NCBI GenBank assembly: GCA_035771165.1
Contig: JAWNZC010000122.1
Coordinates: 1,477,501-1,541,500 of the forward strand
Direction of reading: 5' to 3'
DNA: 64,000 nt
DNA from: Paragorgia papillata
Taxonomy: Eukaryota; Cnidaria; Anthozoa; Scleralcyonacea; Coralliidae
Under the pieces are notes generated by a model. That model was not told the DNA's origin, did not search any database, and saw nothing but the letters and a program-made list of their open reading frames with translations. This document shows, one piece after another, positions 1 through 11,223 of the stretch. Each line of letters begins with the position of its first letter. Position 1 is the stretch's first letter. Position numbers and translations under genes: made by a program.

Positions 1-179
1 TTCGCCTAAAGGGCAGGTGCACGTTACAACAGGACACGAAGTCCTCTCCAAGATAACAGGGACTTAAAGATCCACGACGCGGCAAGCTCGATGACGCGCC
101 TTAAAAACAAAAGAATTCTTAATGAAAACAAAGTGAATGAATAATTTGTACGCCCAAGAGTATATATCAATACCGTCCT

Positions 180-740
180 CGTTCTGTGAATAGGGAGCTT
201 AAGCAAGCTAGGACGACGACGGCAATCCAAAGTTCAGTATCTAGCATAAACCACTAATCATTAACGTGGTATTGAATACTTAAAGTATGTTTTTCGACAT
301 CCTAAAGCTTCAGAGAGCTAAAAGGAATTTGTCGCATAGTCTGTGGTCAAACTCAACCAACAGGTTTCGCCGTTTCACGAGTTACCGTCGTCCTGAAGAC
401 GTGAACATGATCTGAATAACGTTGTATGTAGAACGGGGACGGCGTTAGGATTACTCTTGGGACTAAAAATTATTCATTTTCTTTGTTGTGTGAAGAATAT
501 TCTATTGTATTAAGGACGTTGTCCTTGACGTTCGCGTTGTACTTGCTTAAGCTCCCTAATAACGCCACTCTCAGAACGTCTTCAGAACGACACGAACACG
601 TTGAGAAGTCAGAGAGCTGTTTCTTAAGGCGTTGACTTCAGCTCAGACACTACAGCCATTTTAGCAAGAACTGGAGCGTCTCGAAGTCATTAAACAAGCT
701 TAAACATGAAATACGGCAGATAATTTACCGTGTCTTTTTT
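180..740. repeat. Interspersed inverted-repeat element, family 1
   Basis: The segment from about 195 to 500 recurs at 54250-54590, and reverse-complement parts recur at 34130-34340 and 36110-36420. The part near 395-500 is roughly inverted relative to 555-740, so the family looks like a foldback element. No coding potential is evident. The remaining bases 1-180 and 741-1150 are AT-rich, with nothing recognisable apart from the 3' flank of the next gene. Confidence 0.7.
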
Positions 741-1150
741 TAAATGCATTCCTTTTTAACGTTTTTAAGGCCGCGTCGTCAGTTAGCCGCGTCGTAGATC
801 TTGAAGATCCCTAACAACACCCTGCAGAATCTAGTTACAATAAAAACTAATAATAGAAAGCCTAGCAACTACAAACTTTCGCAGTGTTCACTTGACGATA
901 TTTAGGACAAACTAATTTATTTTAGTTAAGTAAATAATTTTTAGTTACAAAGTTAACAAAATTAATAGTTACAAAGTGTTACAAATTGAAGTAAAAAACG
1001 TCAATTTACAATCTAAATATTTTAACTCACTATACTTGTATTTAAAAAAAATACGTATTACTCTAGTATAACATGCGTTGAAAAGAAACAATTAACAATC
1101 ATTTTTTTTATGCCGTAATTTTTAAGAAATTGGAGTATACATGACTAGTT

Positions 1151-4100
1151 TCATGAAGACGCACAGAAACTCGACAACTTGATACAAAACTTAACGAGAA
1201 GTGATATTAATTTGAGAAAAAGACAGCATGTTAAGACTAAAACGATTAACACGATAGGAGAAAGGATAAGAATATTTTCCGTTATATTTAATGCCGTGAG
1301 CAAGTGTAAACTGCTAGAAGAATTGGAGTAATCTTCTCCTTGGTAAAGAGCTTTGACCAAAGTGAAACCACAAAGAATTGTAAGAATGCTTAAAGAAAGT
1401 GTCTCAAGGTGATTCTCCATTTTACCAGTGTATGGCTGCACGTACAAATGAGACACAAGGATTAGAATGCATAATATCTGAAGTATAATCATGCGCAGAC
1501 GATTATCATAGCAGAAAGTTGAGGCTAGGATGAGAATCAATCGACGAAAAATGAGCGCACCTTCCCAAGGTATTTGTGACTTGGGAAAACAAAGAAAAGA
1601 ACAGTGTTGTTTAAAAGGTCCCAAAAGAACACGAAGGATTGTATTTGTTTTGATTGTTTGGTCGCTTATTTCTTGTTCCATTTGTTCTAATTCGTTTGTT
1701 ACCGAGACATAACGCCTGGGCCAATATTTTATCAGAACATAAATACAGTAACAGCAAAATGGCAACGGAAAAAAACAACCAAGACAAAACTGAAAAGGCG
1801 TGATCAATCGAAATTTTAACAGATACGAGCCAAGAACAGGTACAGCGAAGAATGGAAGAACAAAAATAAATAAATAAGCAAACAAAAAGTATTGAAAAGT
1901 TTGGTAACACTGCAATGTTCCATCAATAAACAGCACCATGTTTTCATCGATAGGGACACAGTGTAGGAGATTTAGACAAAGACCAGCAGACGAAGAGTAA
2001 AGAACTAGCATGATTTGAGTGAAAGCCCGAAGAACACGAACAGAAAATCTGTTCTTCTGTACAATTGGTGCTCGTTCCATTTCATGTAAGTGGGGAGAAG
2101 TTGCTGGAGAAGAAGAGAGGTTAGTTCTTCTTCTCAACATGCGTATTGCAGTCCACCCTTTCCAAAACAAGACAGTTAGAGCCATGAGTACTAGCACACA
2201 TAATCCACTGGAGTAAAGAATGGTGATTTTTAAAACTGGGCGAAGGTCTTTGAGGGGACATCCCACATGAACATAACCTGTAATAACAAGATTTATAATT
2301 CCAGAAAAAATCGCCTTGAATTTTGTCCAAAAATTAATATCTTTGCCTCTAAATTCTGCACTTTCAGAGAACAGGTAAACTATCTGATAGTAGTAAAAGA
2401 AGATTTTAATATAACCACTGGCATTTGACTGTCGCTTAACTGCAGTCTCGGAAAAACTGATTTCTTGGTTACTATTATTAAAAGAACCTCCTGTGTTATT
2501 CTCCGCACAGGTTTTTTTGGAGAAGAAGACCTTATTTCCTACTATATAAGCAATGTCTTCAAAATAAAGAAAAAAAATGAGATATGAGATGCAGAGGAAA
2601 GCAGCCATTAACCAGAACATGTAATCATTACATTCTTTGTTTGGGCGACATTTGGTATCGAAAAGACCTTCAGACATACCATCTGGACATCTGCCACAGA
2701 GTTGTCCACTCCGATCGCCATAACAACTATTGTACGACTTACAGTCTTTGCTGTTACAGCAATATCCAGGTGGACAGGGGAGGAATGAAACTTCCTTTTG
2801 GGCTACATAACCCCAAAAGTTCTGCTTTGCTGTGATTTGTCCATTTGAGCATTCCCCTCCCCTAGGACATCTGTAACATTTGGCTTGCTGTGTATTATTG
2901 GTACTGGTGGTTCCTCCTCTTTCTACTGAGTAAGTTTTTTGTGGGCATTGCTCACAAGAATAAGAAAGGTACTTTAACCATTTAACTTTTAAAAGGTTAT
3001 ATATTGCTGGTTTGTAAGTTTCCTTATGTTGCAAGTAACCTACTGGACACTGAAGCGAAGCTCCTATCTGCTCATACACACCCAGAAATGCCGGATCCAC
3101 ATCCTGATCTGCAGCTGTATCCCATACTGTGAGGTGAAGAAGAATGATTCCATTGTGTTGTATAGCAGTGATGTTAAAAGTATTGTTACGTTTAAATACC
3201 AGTTGACTGTACGATTGTGCATAAATTTGCATGGCGTTACCAAGCAATTGACCATTCTCGAAATAGCAATCTTCAAAAATCACCTTTGTCCAATCAGCTA
3301 TGAAAATCACTCCTGCGTTCGCAGTATAGCTGAGAAAGTTATCAAAAAAATTACAGGAAGACATGGAGAACACTCCTCCGCCTAAATATACTACAGAAGT
3401 CAAACTAACACTCATATTGCTCATATCGTAGCTGTTCTTCCAGAATATGTTGTTTTTAAGTACGACAAGAGAAGACCGAGGTCTTCCCAAGCTAACCCGC
3501 AGTGAAATATCCATGTTGTTCCTGAAGATGCAATTGACCACACTAACTTGAATGTTTCTCGAATCATGTAATAATGCAGTATCTATCCCCACACTTTCTT
3601 TGCTATTATTCTCGAAAATATTTTGATTTAAATTAATATATATTAATACTGAAACATTCGATGCATAACTTCTTTGGGAGGTTTTTCCACTAAATATCGC
3701 CAAAACACCGCCGACACAATTTGTAAATCTTGTTTCAGAAATAGTGATATTTATTTCTATGGCGCTGAACAGGAGTACCAAACTGTAACCGAATGAAACT
3801 GCCAAGTTATTTCCAATAAATGTACTACGTAATACTGCTACTGTAAATACTTGCCAAGATCGCTTTTGGTCTGTTCTCGTATTAAGAACAACACTGTTTG
3901 TTTCAATGAAAACTGTATCAACAAATGTTGCTGTCAGGTTCAAGCACCCCGATGTAGTAAGAGCGGATGTAGTGCTATTTATCAGTTTTGAATTATATAT
4001 CTGAAAGTAGCATTCTCCTAAACTCAATATTGAAATGTGTTTGCGATTATCTTTAAAAATGCAGTTGTTAAACGTCGTAGACATGTCTGAAAATGAACTT

Positions 4101-4518
4101 TCGACGGCACGGTATGCTCCCGTCATTTCTAAACTGTCAATAAGACACGTGACTTGAACCCGTGACGGCCTTGTATTTTGAAGAGCGATTGGTTATTTCG
4201 AACACATTGTATAACTGGTCTTCCATTTTTGCCAATTATAGACAATGGTTTGTTGATTACAATGGGCGATTTATTTTGTCCCGAGTAGCTACATTCTACA
4301 TATTGTTTTCCTTGTGTATGGTTGACGTAGATGGTGTCTCCACGACGTGAAATATTCATGACAGTGAAACGAATACTGCGACAAGGTAATGAAATGGTTC
4401 CACATCCAGGGATGTCTTGACCAAAATGGCTAACTGACAGCTCTCTGCATTGAACTAAAATTAGAAGAATATTTTTATTCATTAAATTCACATTCGGTGC
4501 TAAATTCCTTTGGCTCAT
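1151..4518 (-). CDS. Beta-helix / cysteine-rich / multi-TM receptor-like protein (frameshifted)
   Basis: The gene lies in two minus-strand frames: 4518-4129 (129 codons) and 4126-1151 (991 codons, readable upstream of its first Met). The first part carries GQDIPGCGTISLPCRSI followed by RRGDTIYVNHTQGKQYVEC, the usual opening of cnidarian extracellular parallel beta-helix proteins. The second part has asparagine-rich beta-helix turns (about residues 15-345, e.g. NNCIFKDN, NCIFRNN, CNFFDN). A cysteine-rich stalk follows (about 360-500, CEQCP, CYRCPRGGEC, LCGRCPDG), and then many hydrophobic segments from about residue 503 to the C-terminus (first DYMFWLMAAFLCISYLIFF). The product is probably a surface receptor or channel-like protein; its ligand and activity are unknown. 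The N-terminus is uncertain: a pyrimidine-rich tract ending in TTTTAG just above 4454 is a plausible splice acceptor, so a signal-peptide exon may lie upstream. The frame break near 4127-4200 means an assembly error, a tiny intron or a pseudogene. Confidence 0.75.
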
Positions 4519-5560
4519 GAATTACTCGTTCTAGGCGGCATCCGACTGTCAACAAGTCTTATGTATTTTTCTTATGTACGCGGTTTTTTGGGAGCTTTTT
4601 TTGTTTTTGTTTTAATTCACTCAAATTTAATCAATTATTATTTACATAAAATGTTATTTCAAATCATTGTAGGACTAGAGGCCTATACTAGAAACCTAAA
4701 GTGGCTTTTTATTAAGGCCCCTAGTTAAAATGGTAATCTATATTCTATTTACATAAATATAATCAGTCAAGTTTTTTTCTAATTTGTAAATTAAGGAAAT
4801 GATAAAAATAATGAAAGAAAAGAAGAAAATTATCTTTATTAAAATTAAAATGTAGTACATTAGTTTAACTAAAAATTGGGAATGCAAATAAATTGTCTTG
4901 CCAGATTCTGTCCAAACCACTGCAAGCTATAAGTAAATGCAACAATATATTTACATGGTAATGTTGATTAATTAGATTTGTAAGAGGTGCTTGTTTTTTG
5001 TTTTTTTTAAACATGTTATATAATATACTTTTTTGTATGTACACATTAATTGGTTGGCAAAGCAAATAAACTTCAGTGTCTTGCCAGATTCTGACTAAAC
5101 CACAGCAAATTATTCTTACTGTATGATAATATAATTACATGGTAATGTTGATTAATCAGATTTGTAAACAGTGTCTCTAAGTTTCGTTTTTAAATATGTT
5201 ATAGGATTTAATATATTTTAATTTAGATTAAGTTGTGTTGAGTTTCTTGTGTTATGGTGATGAATTTGATTATTGGCTACTGATGAAGTAAATCCGTAAA
5301 TACTTCTGGAATTCTTAATATGATGGTATCGAAATATGAATAAACTAGTTAAGTAATCATTGATCAGTTTATATATGTTTAATATTTTTAAATCTCTAAA
5401 AATTGGTTCACTGTGTTCTAACTTAAAACTTAAATGTCATTAAGCGTACAATTGTTTTTTGGATATTCAATATTTTTTTAATTCGCTTCTTGTATGTATT
5501 ACCCCATATTGATTTGCCGTAGATTAGATATGTTACCACTGTATTTCCACCAAACGCAGC
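4519..5560. other. AT-rich spacer with a degenerate tandem duplication
   Basis: About 1 kb upstream of the beta-helix gene with no convincing ORF. A segment around 4870-4990 (GTCTTGCCAGATTCTG ... CATGGTAATGTTGATTAAT) recurs at about 5050-5165, a diverged direct repeat with a period near 178 bp. The promoter of the upstream gene should lie here, but no clear TATA or initiator stands out. Confidence 0.5.
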
Positions 5561-6430
5561 TCGTTGCGATAACTCGCGTCCCAAACAAACAAATGTGGTG
5601 ACAGAGGCGACTGATGAAGCGATAGCCGAGTTTTTTTTAACAAACTTCGCGGTGTTTGGCTATTCTAACGAAGCACTCTTCTGAGTGTTTGATATAGCAT
5701 CTCAAACAAATCAGTATTTTAAGAGAAAATCGAGGTGAAAGTTTATGTAATCCCAAACCATCGACACGGTAATGATTTCCTCATGAATAACTAATGATTT
5801 GAAATGTTAAAATCGTCTCAGTAGCATTAAGGCGGTTTCCAGTACTCGCACGAAGCAACTCGCAGCTCGCTGCGAGTACTCGCACGGTTTCCACTGTATT
5901 TTCACCACACGCAGCTCCTTGCGATAACTCGCGGCTTTAACAAACTTCGAAGTGTTTGGCTATCCTGATGAAGCATTGATCTTCTGAGACCCCATTTACA
6001 CTAGAGCAAAGGTATCCGGATTCACATTGTTGTTCATCCTCATGGGAATAAAAAACAATGTGAATCCGGATACTTTTGCTCTAGTGTAAATGGGGTCTGA
6101 GTGTTTGATATAGCATCTCAAACAAATCAGTATTTTAAGAGAAAATCGGGGTAAAAGTTCCGATTAATTTATGTAATTTCTTCCTTCAATGTCCATGCAA
6201 ATTAACCATCGACACGGTAATGATTTCCTTTGTGCAGTTTCCCTCATGAATTACTAATGAGTTTGAAATGTTGACATGCTTTGTTTTGATTGGTTTATTT
6301 ACCGCGAGTACTTGCCGCGAGTAAAAAGTAGTTTAAAATTTCCAACTATCTGCCACGAGCGCTAAAATACTCGCAGCAAGCTTGCGAGTTGCTTCGTGCA
6401 TGCGAGGACTAGAATTCCACCTTTAGACAG
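5560..6430. mobile_element. Composite of short foldback transposons (two related copies)
   Basis: Two related segments (5570-5815 and 5900-6290) each contain GATATAGCATCTCAAACAAA and the CAGTATTTTAAGAGAAAATC block. The same block occurs in the foldback family at 25013-25303 and 33235-33523. The outer edges carry inverted CTCGCA-rich sequence (5835-5890 and 6355-6400). A separate near-perfect palindrome is nested at 5987-6097. Confidence 0.6.
5987..6097. mobile_element. 111-bp palindromic MITE
   Basis: Arms of about 45 bp, beginning AGACCCCATTTACACTAG and ending in its reverse complement, surround a short centre. The block sits inside a larger repeat and interrupts it. The related outer motif GTGTAAACGGGGTC occurs at 18905-18921. 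Confidence 0.75.
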
Positions 6431-6508
6431 AGTAAAAAGATAAAGTTGTTCTACAACAACAATGCCAATGCAAAGGTTAAAAAAGGTCAACTGAACCTTT
6501 TGAATATA

Positions 6509-6705
6509 ATATAATGTAATGTAATGTAATGTAATGTGACGTGACGTGACGTGACGTAATGTAATGTAATGTAATGTAATGTAATGTAATGTAATGTAAT
6601 GTAATGTAACATGTAATGTAATGTAATGTAATGTAATGTGATCTGATGTGATCTGATGTGATGCAATGCAATGTAATGTAATGTAATGTAATGTAACAGT
6701 TTAAT
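6509..6705. repeat. TAATG pentamer microsatellite with TGACG and TGATC variants
   Basis: A run of the 5-mer TAATG with patches of TGACG and TGATCTGA. Reading frames across it encode only low-complexity peptides. From 6706 to 7060 the sequence is AT-rich, with two diverged copies of a GATTCACTGTACTTA motif and no gene. Confidence 0.9.
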
Positions 6706-7059
6706 TCAATTTGGTTGAGTCATACAAGAAAGTAAGGCCAAAGCCAGAGAAAAAAAAAGGAAGAAAGAAAATTACATAAGTACAATGAATCAAGAATGGA
6801 GTGAGGCAACAATCTAATTTCGAGTTGATTCACTGTACTTAAATTTACAATAATAAACTATAAGTTTGATAATATACAGTAGTATAAAGTACAACGAATC
6901 AAGATTGGAGTCAAACAATTTTCCAATTACAACTTGATTCACTGTACTTAGACTTACAACAATGAATCATTTACTAGTAGTTATAGTCAACATAGAATAA
7001 TACGAATTAAAGCCCCATTTTCCCAAATAATATGATTTTAATTTCCGTCTAAATTAAAT

Positions 7060-7061
<2 letters not shown>

Positions 7062-7124
<63 letters not shown>

Positions 7125-7157
7125 GGAGGGGAGGGGGAGGGGGAGGGGGAGGGAAGT
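7062..7157. repeat. GA dinucleotide run followed by poly-G / GGGGA
   Basis: AG repeats switch to G-runs and then GGGGGA units. On the complementary strand this is a polypurine-polypyrimidine tract of the kind known to form triplex DNA (inference). It has no coding value. Confidence 0.9.
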
Positions 7158-7594
7158 ATACACTATCCGATACGATTTAGCATGGTTGCCTTGCTTGTAA
7201 CAAAAAATACCATCAACGGTGTTTTTGAGACACTTTTATCGAGGTTGGCCGTCCGTCTACAAAGTTTTGTCTATTTTTTCCACCTTGGACAAAGATTTTC
7301 CTTGTTTTTTTTTCTTCATTTCGTATCTAATTATTATTCAAGGTCTTTATGCGATATAAAGCCCTCGGAAGAACTAAGAAAACCGACTCAATAATTAATA
7401 AACTACAGATAAAACATTGATTAATAAAACATCAAGGTTTTATCAAAGTTAATAGGCACTAGTGCCTCAAATTCAGCTTTTTCTGATTGTAAATGATCTT
7501 ATCTAACCTTTCCTACGACTCTTAAACAAAGTGTTCATCATTTACACTTAGAATTTGATAAGTAAGTTAAAATATTCGCGTAAATTATACTATC

Positions 7595-8290
7595 ACATAA
7601 AGACTTTCTAACATTAATTAATACAGATCAGAAAATAATAAAAATGAAACAAACTAAACAAGCATTAAATGAACAAGAAAATAAATTAGTAAGGATAAGA
7701 ATATGTAATTATTTCTTTTTCACCTTCGAGAAGAGCAAGAGCAATGAAGATCAAACATGCAACAGAAAACTTCATCTTTTAAAAACAGTGCAAGAATTCT
7801 GAAGATAAGTTTACCAGATTCATAAGACGTATAGAAGATACACTGTTTGTTGCAGACCTTAGTACTCAAATAAAATACTGACGTTTCGAGGCTTCGAGCG
7901 GAGTACTTCATCAGAGTAAAATGTGACGAAGGGTCAGTATTTCGTTATCTAATATTAGTTTATTCGTGCATAAATTATCTTTGATGTGCCGCGGTCAATA
8001 AATAGGTTATTGACCTTGCATATTAAATGCCTACTATATCGCTTTAAAACCACGTCTAGAGTGCCATCTTTTGTTAAATAACGACAAATATCGTCTTTGT
8101 CATGAATAAACTAAGTCGGTTAGTGACCTTAACCTCGGTCACTAACCTATACTTATTATTATATGGCTGGGCTTGTTTTCGGGTCATTACGCCAAACGGC
8201 CCACGCTGATTGGTCGCTGAGTGTCCGGAAAAGGCCGTAATGCCCTCTAGCACCGTGAGAGGGCATTACGTCCTTTTTATTAACCTCGTT
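7595..8290. repeat. Segmental duplicate of 27836-28605
   Basis: Extended same-orientation similarity to the 5' end of the modular secreted gene at 27.8-28.6 kb. It includes its signal-peptide exon, the CTGACGTTTCGAGG motif, and a transposon with two inverted pairs (AATAGGTTATTGACC and GGTTAGTGACC/GGTCACTAACC). The transposon part occurs a third time at 8692-8960. The copy here lacks a roughly 35-bp piece upstream of the ATG that is present at 28036-28070. Confidence 0.85.
7724..7775 (-). pseudogene. Orphan duplicate of a signal-peptide exon
   Basis: The minus strand reads MKFSVACLIFIALALLE and then a GT donor, almost identical to exon 1 of the gene at 14950-28035 (which ends LLG). No matching A or B module exon is found downstream on this strand (below 7724). 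It is therefore most simply a relic of a duplicated 5' end. It could also act as an alternative first exon for a gene I cannot see. Confidence 0.6.
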
Positions 8291-8420
8291 TTCTTGTAAA
8301 TGATAACTGTTCAGGCTAACGGATGAATTGTTTATCAAGGAATCTAGTCTAGTTTCATTAATGGCAATCAAGTCAATATTTTGATCTTCAGACCAAGTTC
8401 GTAGTTCTTCAATATGCAAA
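8285..8420 (-). pseudogene. LINE endonuclease-domain fragment
   Basis: The minus strand reads HIEELRTWSEDQNIDLIAI and then NETRLDS, the typical N-terminal block of the AP-endonuclease domain of non-LTR retrotransposons (Asn-Glu-Thr-Arg catalytic-region motif). The frame runs into the neighbouring duplicated repeat after about 45 residues. It is a short dead fragment. Confidence 0.7.
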
Positions 8421-8429
8421 GGTAAAAGG

Positions 8430-8660
8430 TGAACTTACCGAAAGAGAGAGAGTTGTAAACATAGTACTTGAGGTTACCGAAAGAGAGAGAGTTGTAAACA
8501 TAGTACTTGAACTTACCGAGAGAGAGAGAGAGTTGTAAACATAGTAATTGAACTTACCGAAAGATCTAGAGAGAGAGTTGTAAACATAGTACTTGAGGTT
8601 ACCGAAATGAATGAATGAATGAATAACTTTATTTAAGTGTCAATGTATTTAGCTATATAT
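8430..8660 (-). repeat. Tandem GAGA/ACATAGTACTTGA repeat ending in an ATGA tail
   Basis: Four to five imperfect units (roughly 38-46 bp) of ACCGAAAGAGAGAGAGTTG plus TAAACATAGTACTTGA. They are followed by ATGAATGAATGAATGAATAA and CTTTATTTAAG. On the minus strand the last part resembles a LINE 3' end with an ATTC microsatellite tail, which fits the endonuclease fragment just beside it. Confidence 0.6.
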
Positions 8661-8691
8661 TACAGCTAATTGGGGACACATCATAAATCAT

Positions 8692-8960
8692 CTTTGATGT
8701 GCCGCGGTCAATAAATAGGTTATTGACCTTGCATATTAAATGCCTACTATATCGCTTTAAAACCACGTCTAGAATACCATCTTTTTGTTAAATAACGACA
8801 AATATCGTCTGTGTCATGAATAAACTAAGTCGGTTAGTGACCTTAACCTCGGTCACTAACCTATACTTATTATTATATGGCTGGGCTTGTTTTCCGGTCA
8901 TTACGCCAAACGGCCCACGCTGATTGGTCGCTGAGGGGTCCGGAAAAAGCTCTTATGGCC
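8692..8960. repeat. Third copy of the 7978-8255 transposon segment
   Basis: Nearly identical to 7978-8255 and 28290-28560. It contains the inverted pair GGTTAGTGACC / GGTCACTAACC and the block CGGCCCACGCTGATTGGTCG. From 8961 to 9320 nothing is recognised. Confidence 0.8.
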
Positions 8961-9330
8961 GTAATGCCCAATATAGAAGCTTGAAATGGGCACTCATTAA
9001 ATTGCTTATTATCTTCAAAGAATTTGAAAGTATGTATCTAATTCATCATATTCTCAGTAAAAACACCATTTTGGTAAATCCGTGAAATTATTAATTGCAC
9101 ATGTACATTTCTAAGGGGCTGTTCATATGAGGCGGGCTTGTGTCTGATTTTATGTCACGAACATCGATATTTTTCTTTGACTACAAAAAGGAATTATAAT
9201 ACTCCGTGTGCTATACCTACAGAAAAACAAACCCAATTTTGCTTCGTTATGTGATTTTTCATTTCTCAAATAGTCGTAATAAGATTTTCGTGACATAAAT
9301 CAGCCCGATAACCGGGCTATGTTGTTGTTG

Positions 9331-9690
9331 AACAACTTTATCTTTTTACTCTGTCTAACGTCAGACAGTTTTACTCGTCAAGGGGAGAATTCTCGGAAAG
9401 ACTTACAGGAAAGGTTAGGCACACCGATCTCCTCATTCGCATTGTTGTAGAGCAACTTTATCTTTTTACTCTGTCTAACGTCAGACAGTTTTACTCGTCA
9501 AGGGGAGAATTCTCGGAAAGACTTACAGGAAAGGTTAGGCACACCGATCTCCTCATTCGCATTGTTGTAGAGCAACTTTATCTTTTTACTCTAACGCCAG
9601 ACGATTTTACTCGTAAAAAGAAGACGTCTCCCGCAGAAAGGGGAACGCCTTACCGGAAGGTGTTATATATTGGAAGGGCAAATTCGTCTT
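9331..9690. repeat. 120-bp tandem repeat, about 2.5 copies
   Basis: The unit starting CAACTTTATCTTTTTACTCT begins at about 9333, 9453 and 9573. The first two units are essentially identical; the third decays after about 40 bp. Each contains the small inverted pair TAACGTCAGAC / GTTTTACTCG, seen again at 30180-30230 and 35930-36070. From 9691 to 10050 there is no recognisable gene. Confidence 0.85.
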
Positions 9691-10059
9691 CTTCGTCAGC
9701 GCACACTCGAGGTCAAGTATTGTCATCCTTCCTATTGTCTTCCTTCCTTGTCATGCAATGGCCACATATGTATGTGGCTGACAAGGCCGATTCTTGAAAG
9801 CCAAGGTCTTCCACAAATTAGACAAGGGTCTACAGTGGGGGGAATTTGACCACTTGCAATTGCGGGCAAATTCGTCAATAGGACGATAAAGATTGTATTT
9901 TGCCACCCCCTAGTAACTTTTAGGCCGTTTTAGGAGATATTGGGGGGAGGGGCTTAGCCCGTTTTGTTAAAAATACTAGGGTATAGCCCCCTGCCCCCCT
10001 GTTCGGCCCTGTTGTAAATTCACGCGTAAAAATAGTCTTATGTTCGACATAGTAGAAAG

Positions 10060-10431
10060 ATGAAGACGTTGTCCCACTACTACACAATCAAGCGCATCAG
10101 AAAGTATTTATCACCCGAAGAAGCAAAGTGGCGGTCTGAATTGCGCAAAATCTTGATCAAAATAAATTCTAAGTGGACTACAGAATTCCATTCCTTATTT
10201 AGTGCCCGTTCATATGAGGTGTGCTATCCTCTCGCAGAGCCTCCTGTTTCCTTGCGAGGCGAAGGAAAGGTGAGACTCCGGAAGTCCTGCTTGATGACTG
10301 AAAAATCGTTCGATTTTGATAGGACATGTTGCAGTTTATCGCAAATCGAACCGCTTTTCTGTTTCACTAAGGAACATAACCGCGTTTTTGAGAAATCGTT
10401 GCCATTCTCCGAAAAGCGCTCTACATTCTAA
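10060..10431 (+). CDS. Unassigned ORF, possibly spurious
   Basis: A 123-codon ORF, MKTLSHYYTIKRIRKYLSPE..., rich in Lys, Arg, Ser and Phe. I recognise no domain, signal peptide or membrane segment, and no neighbouring exon or duplicate supports it. It could be an exon, a transposon remnant or chance. From 10432 to 11220 no other gene is seen. Confidence 0.15.
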   Translation: MKTLSHYYTIKRIRKYLSPEEAKWRSELRKILIKINSKWTTEFHSLFSARSYEVCYPLAEPPVSLRGEGKVRLRKSCLMTEKSFDFDRTCCSLSQIEPLFCFTKEHNRVFEKSLPFSEKRSTF

Positions 10432-11223
10432 ACGATAACCGAATCCGATGAGGACATTTCAAAGTTTCCCGCAACCGAACAGTTCTCAGTTAACCACAAA
10501 CCGCCCAAAAAAACTGGATATTATGATCGAAATCCGTCCTAAAGTAATGGCTAAAACCACCTAACCGCCAAACTATAATAGACCCCCAGTAAAGATATGC
10601 TACAAGTCTAAACATGAGCATTGCTTACTTTTAGTGCCAATTTCTCCAGGTGATTGGTGTTTATAAACAGTGCATCCGCCAAAGCTTTTGCCCTCTCCAT
10701 TGGCGTCTTTTCTTGGCAAAGTCTTTGGATTTAAACTGTTAAGCCGTGTATGGTCGCCTCGATGCAGGTCACCGTTTACTCGCATGATACACAAGCAAAG
10801 AACCAGAACGAAAGTTCTTTTCAAAAAAGAACAAGAATACGACTGAAGTGATAACACCCAATTCATTGCGCTGAATCTCAAATCGACCAGCCTCACCAAA
10901 ATCATACAATGAGACTCGTAAGCGGATGTATCGACTCCCCGCTTTGCTTCTCATAACTGAGCCGGAAGTACATTTTGATTGTCCAAATCACAAGCCCTGT
11001 CTTACTTCAGGTACAATTCGTTTTCTAGGAATTCTCATGAGATCAAATAACAACGAATTTTTCATTTCACAGACACTTTAAACATCTAAACATCGTCTGT
11101 GACGTCGCTGAATCGCTAGATTCGTTAGACGCTCTGTTAATTATGTAAATCATATTAATTCATAATTAAATACACACAAACCAATGAGAATAGAGCTTTT
11201 CGGGGTTTTTCATAAAATAGAGA

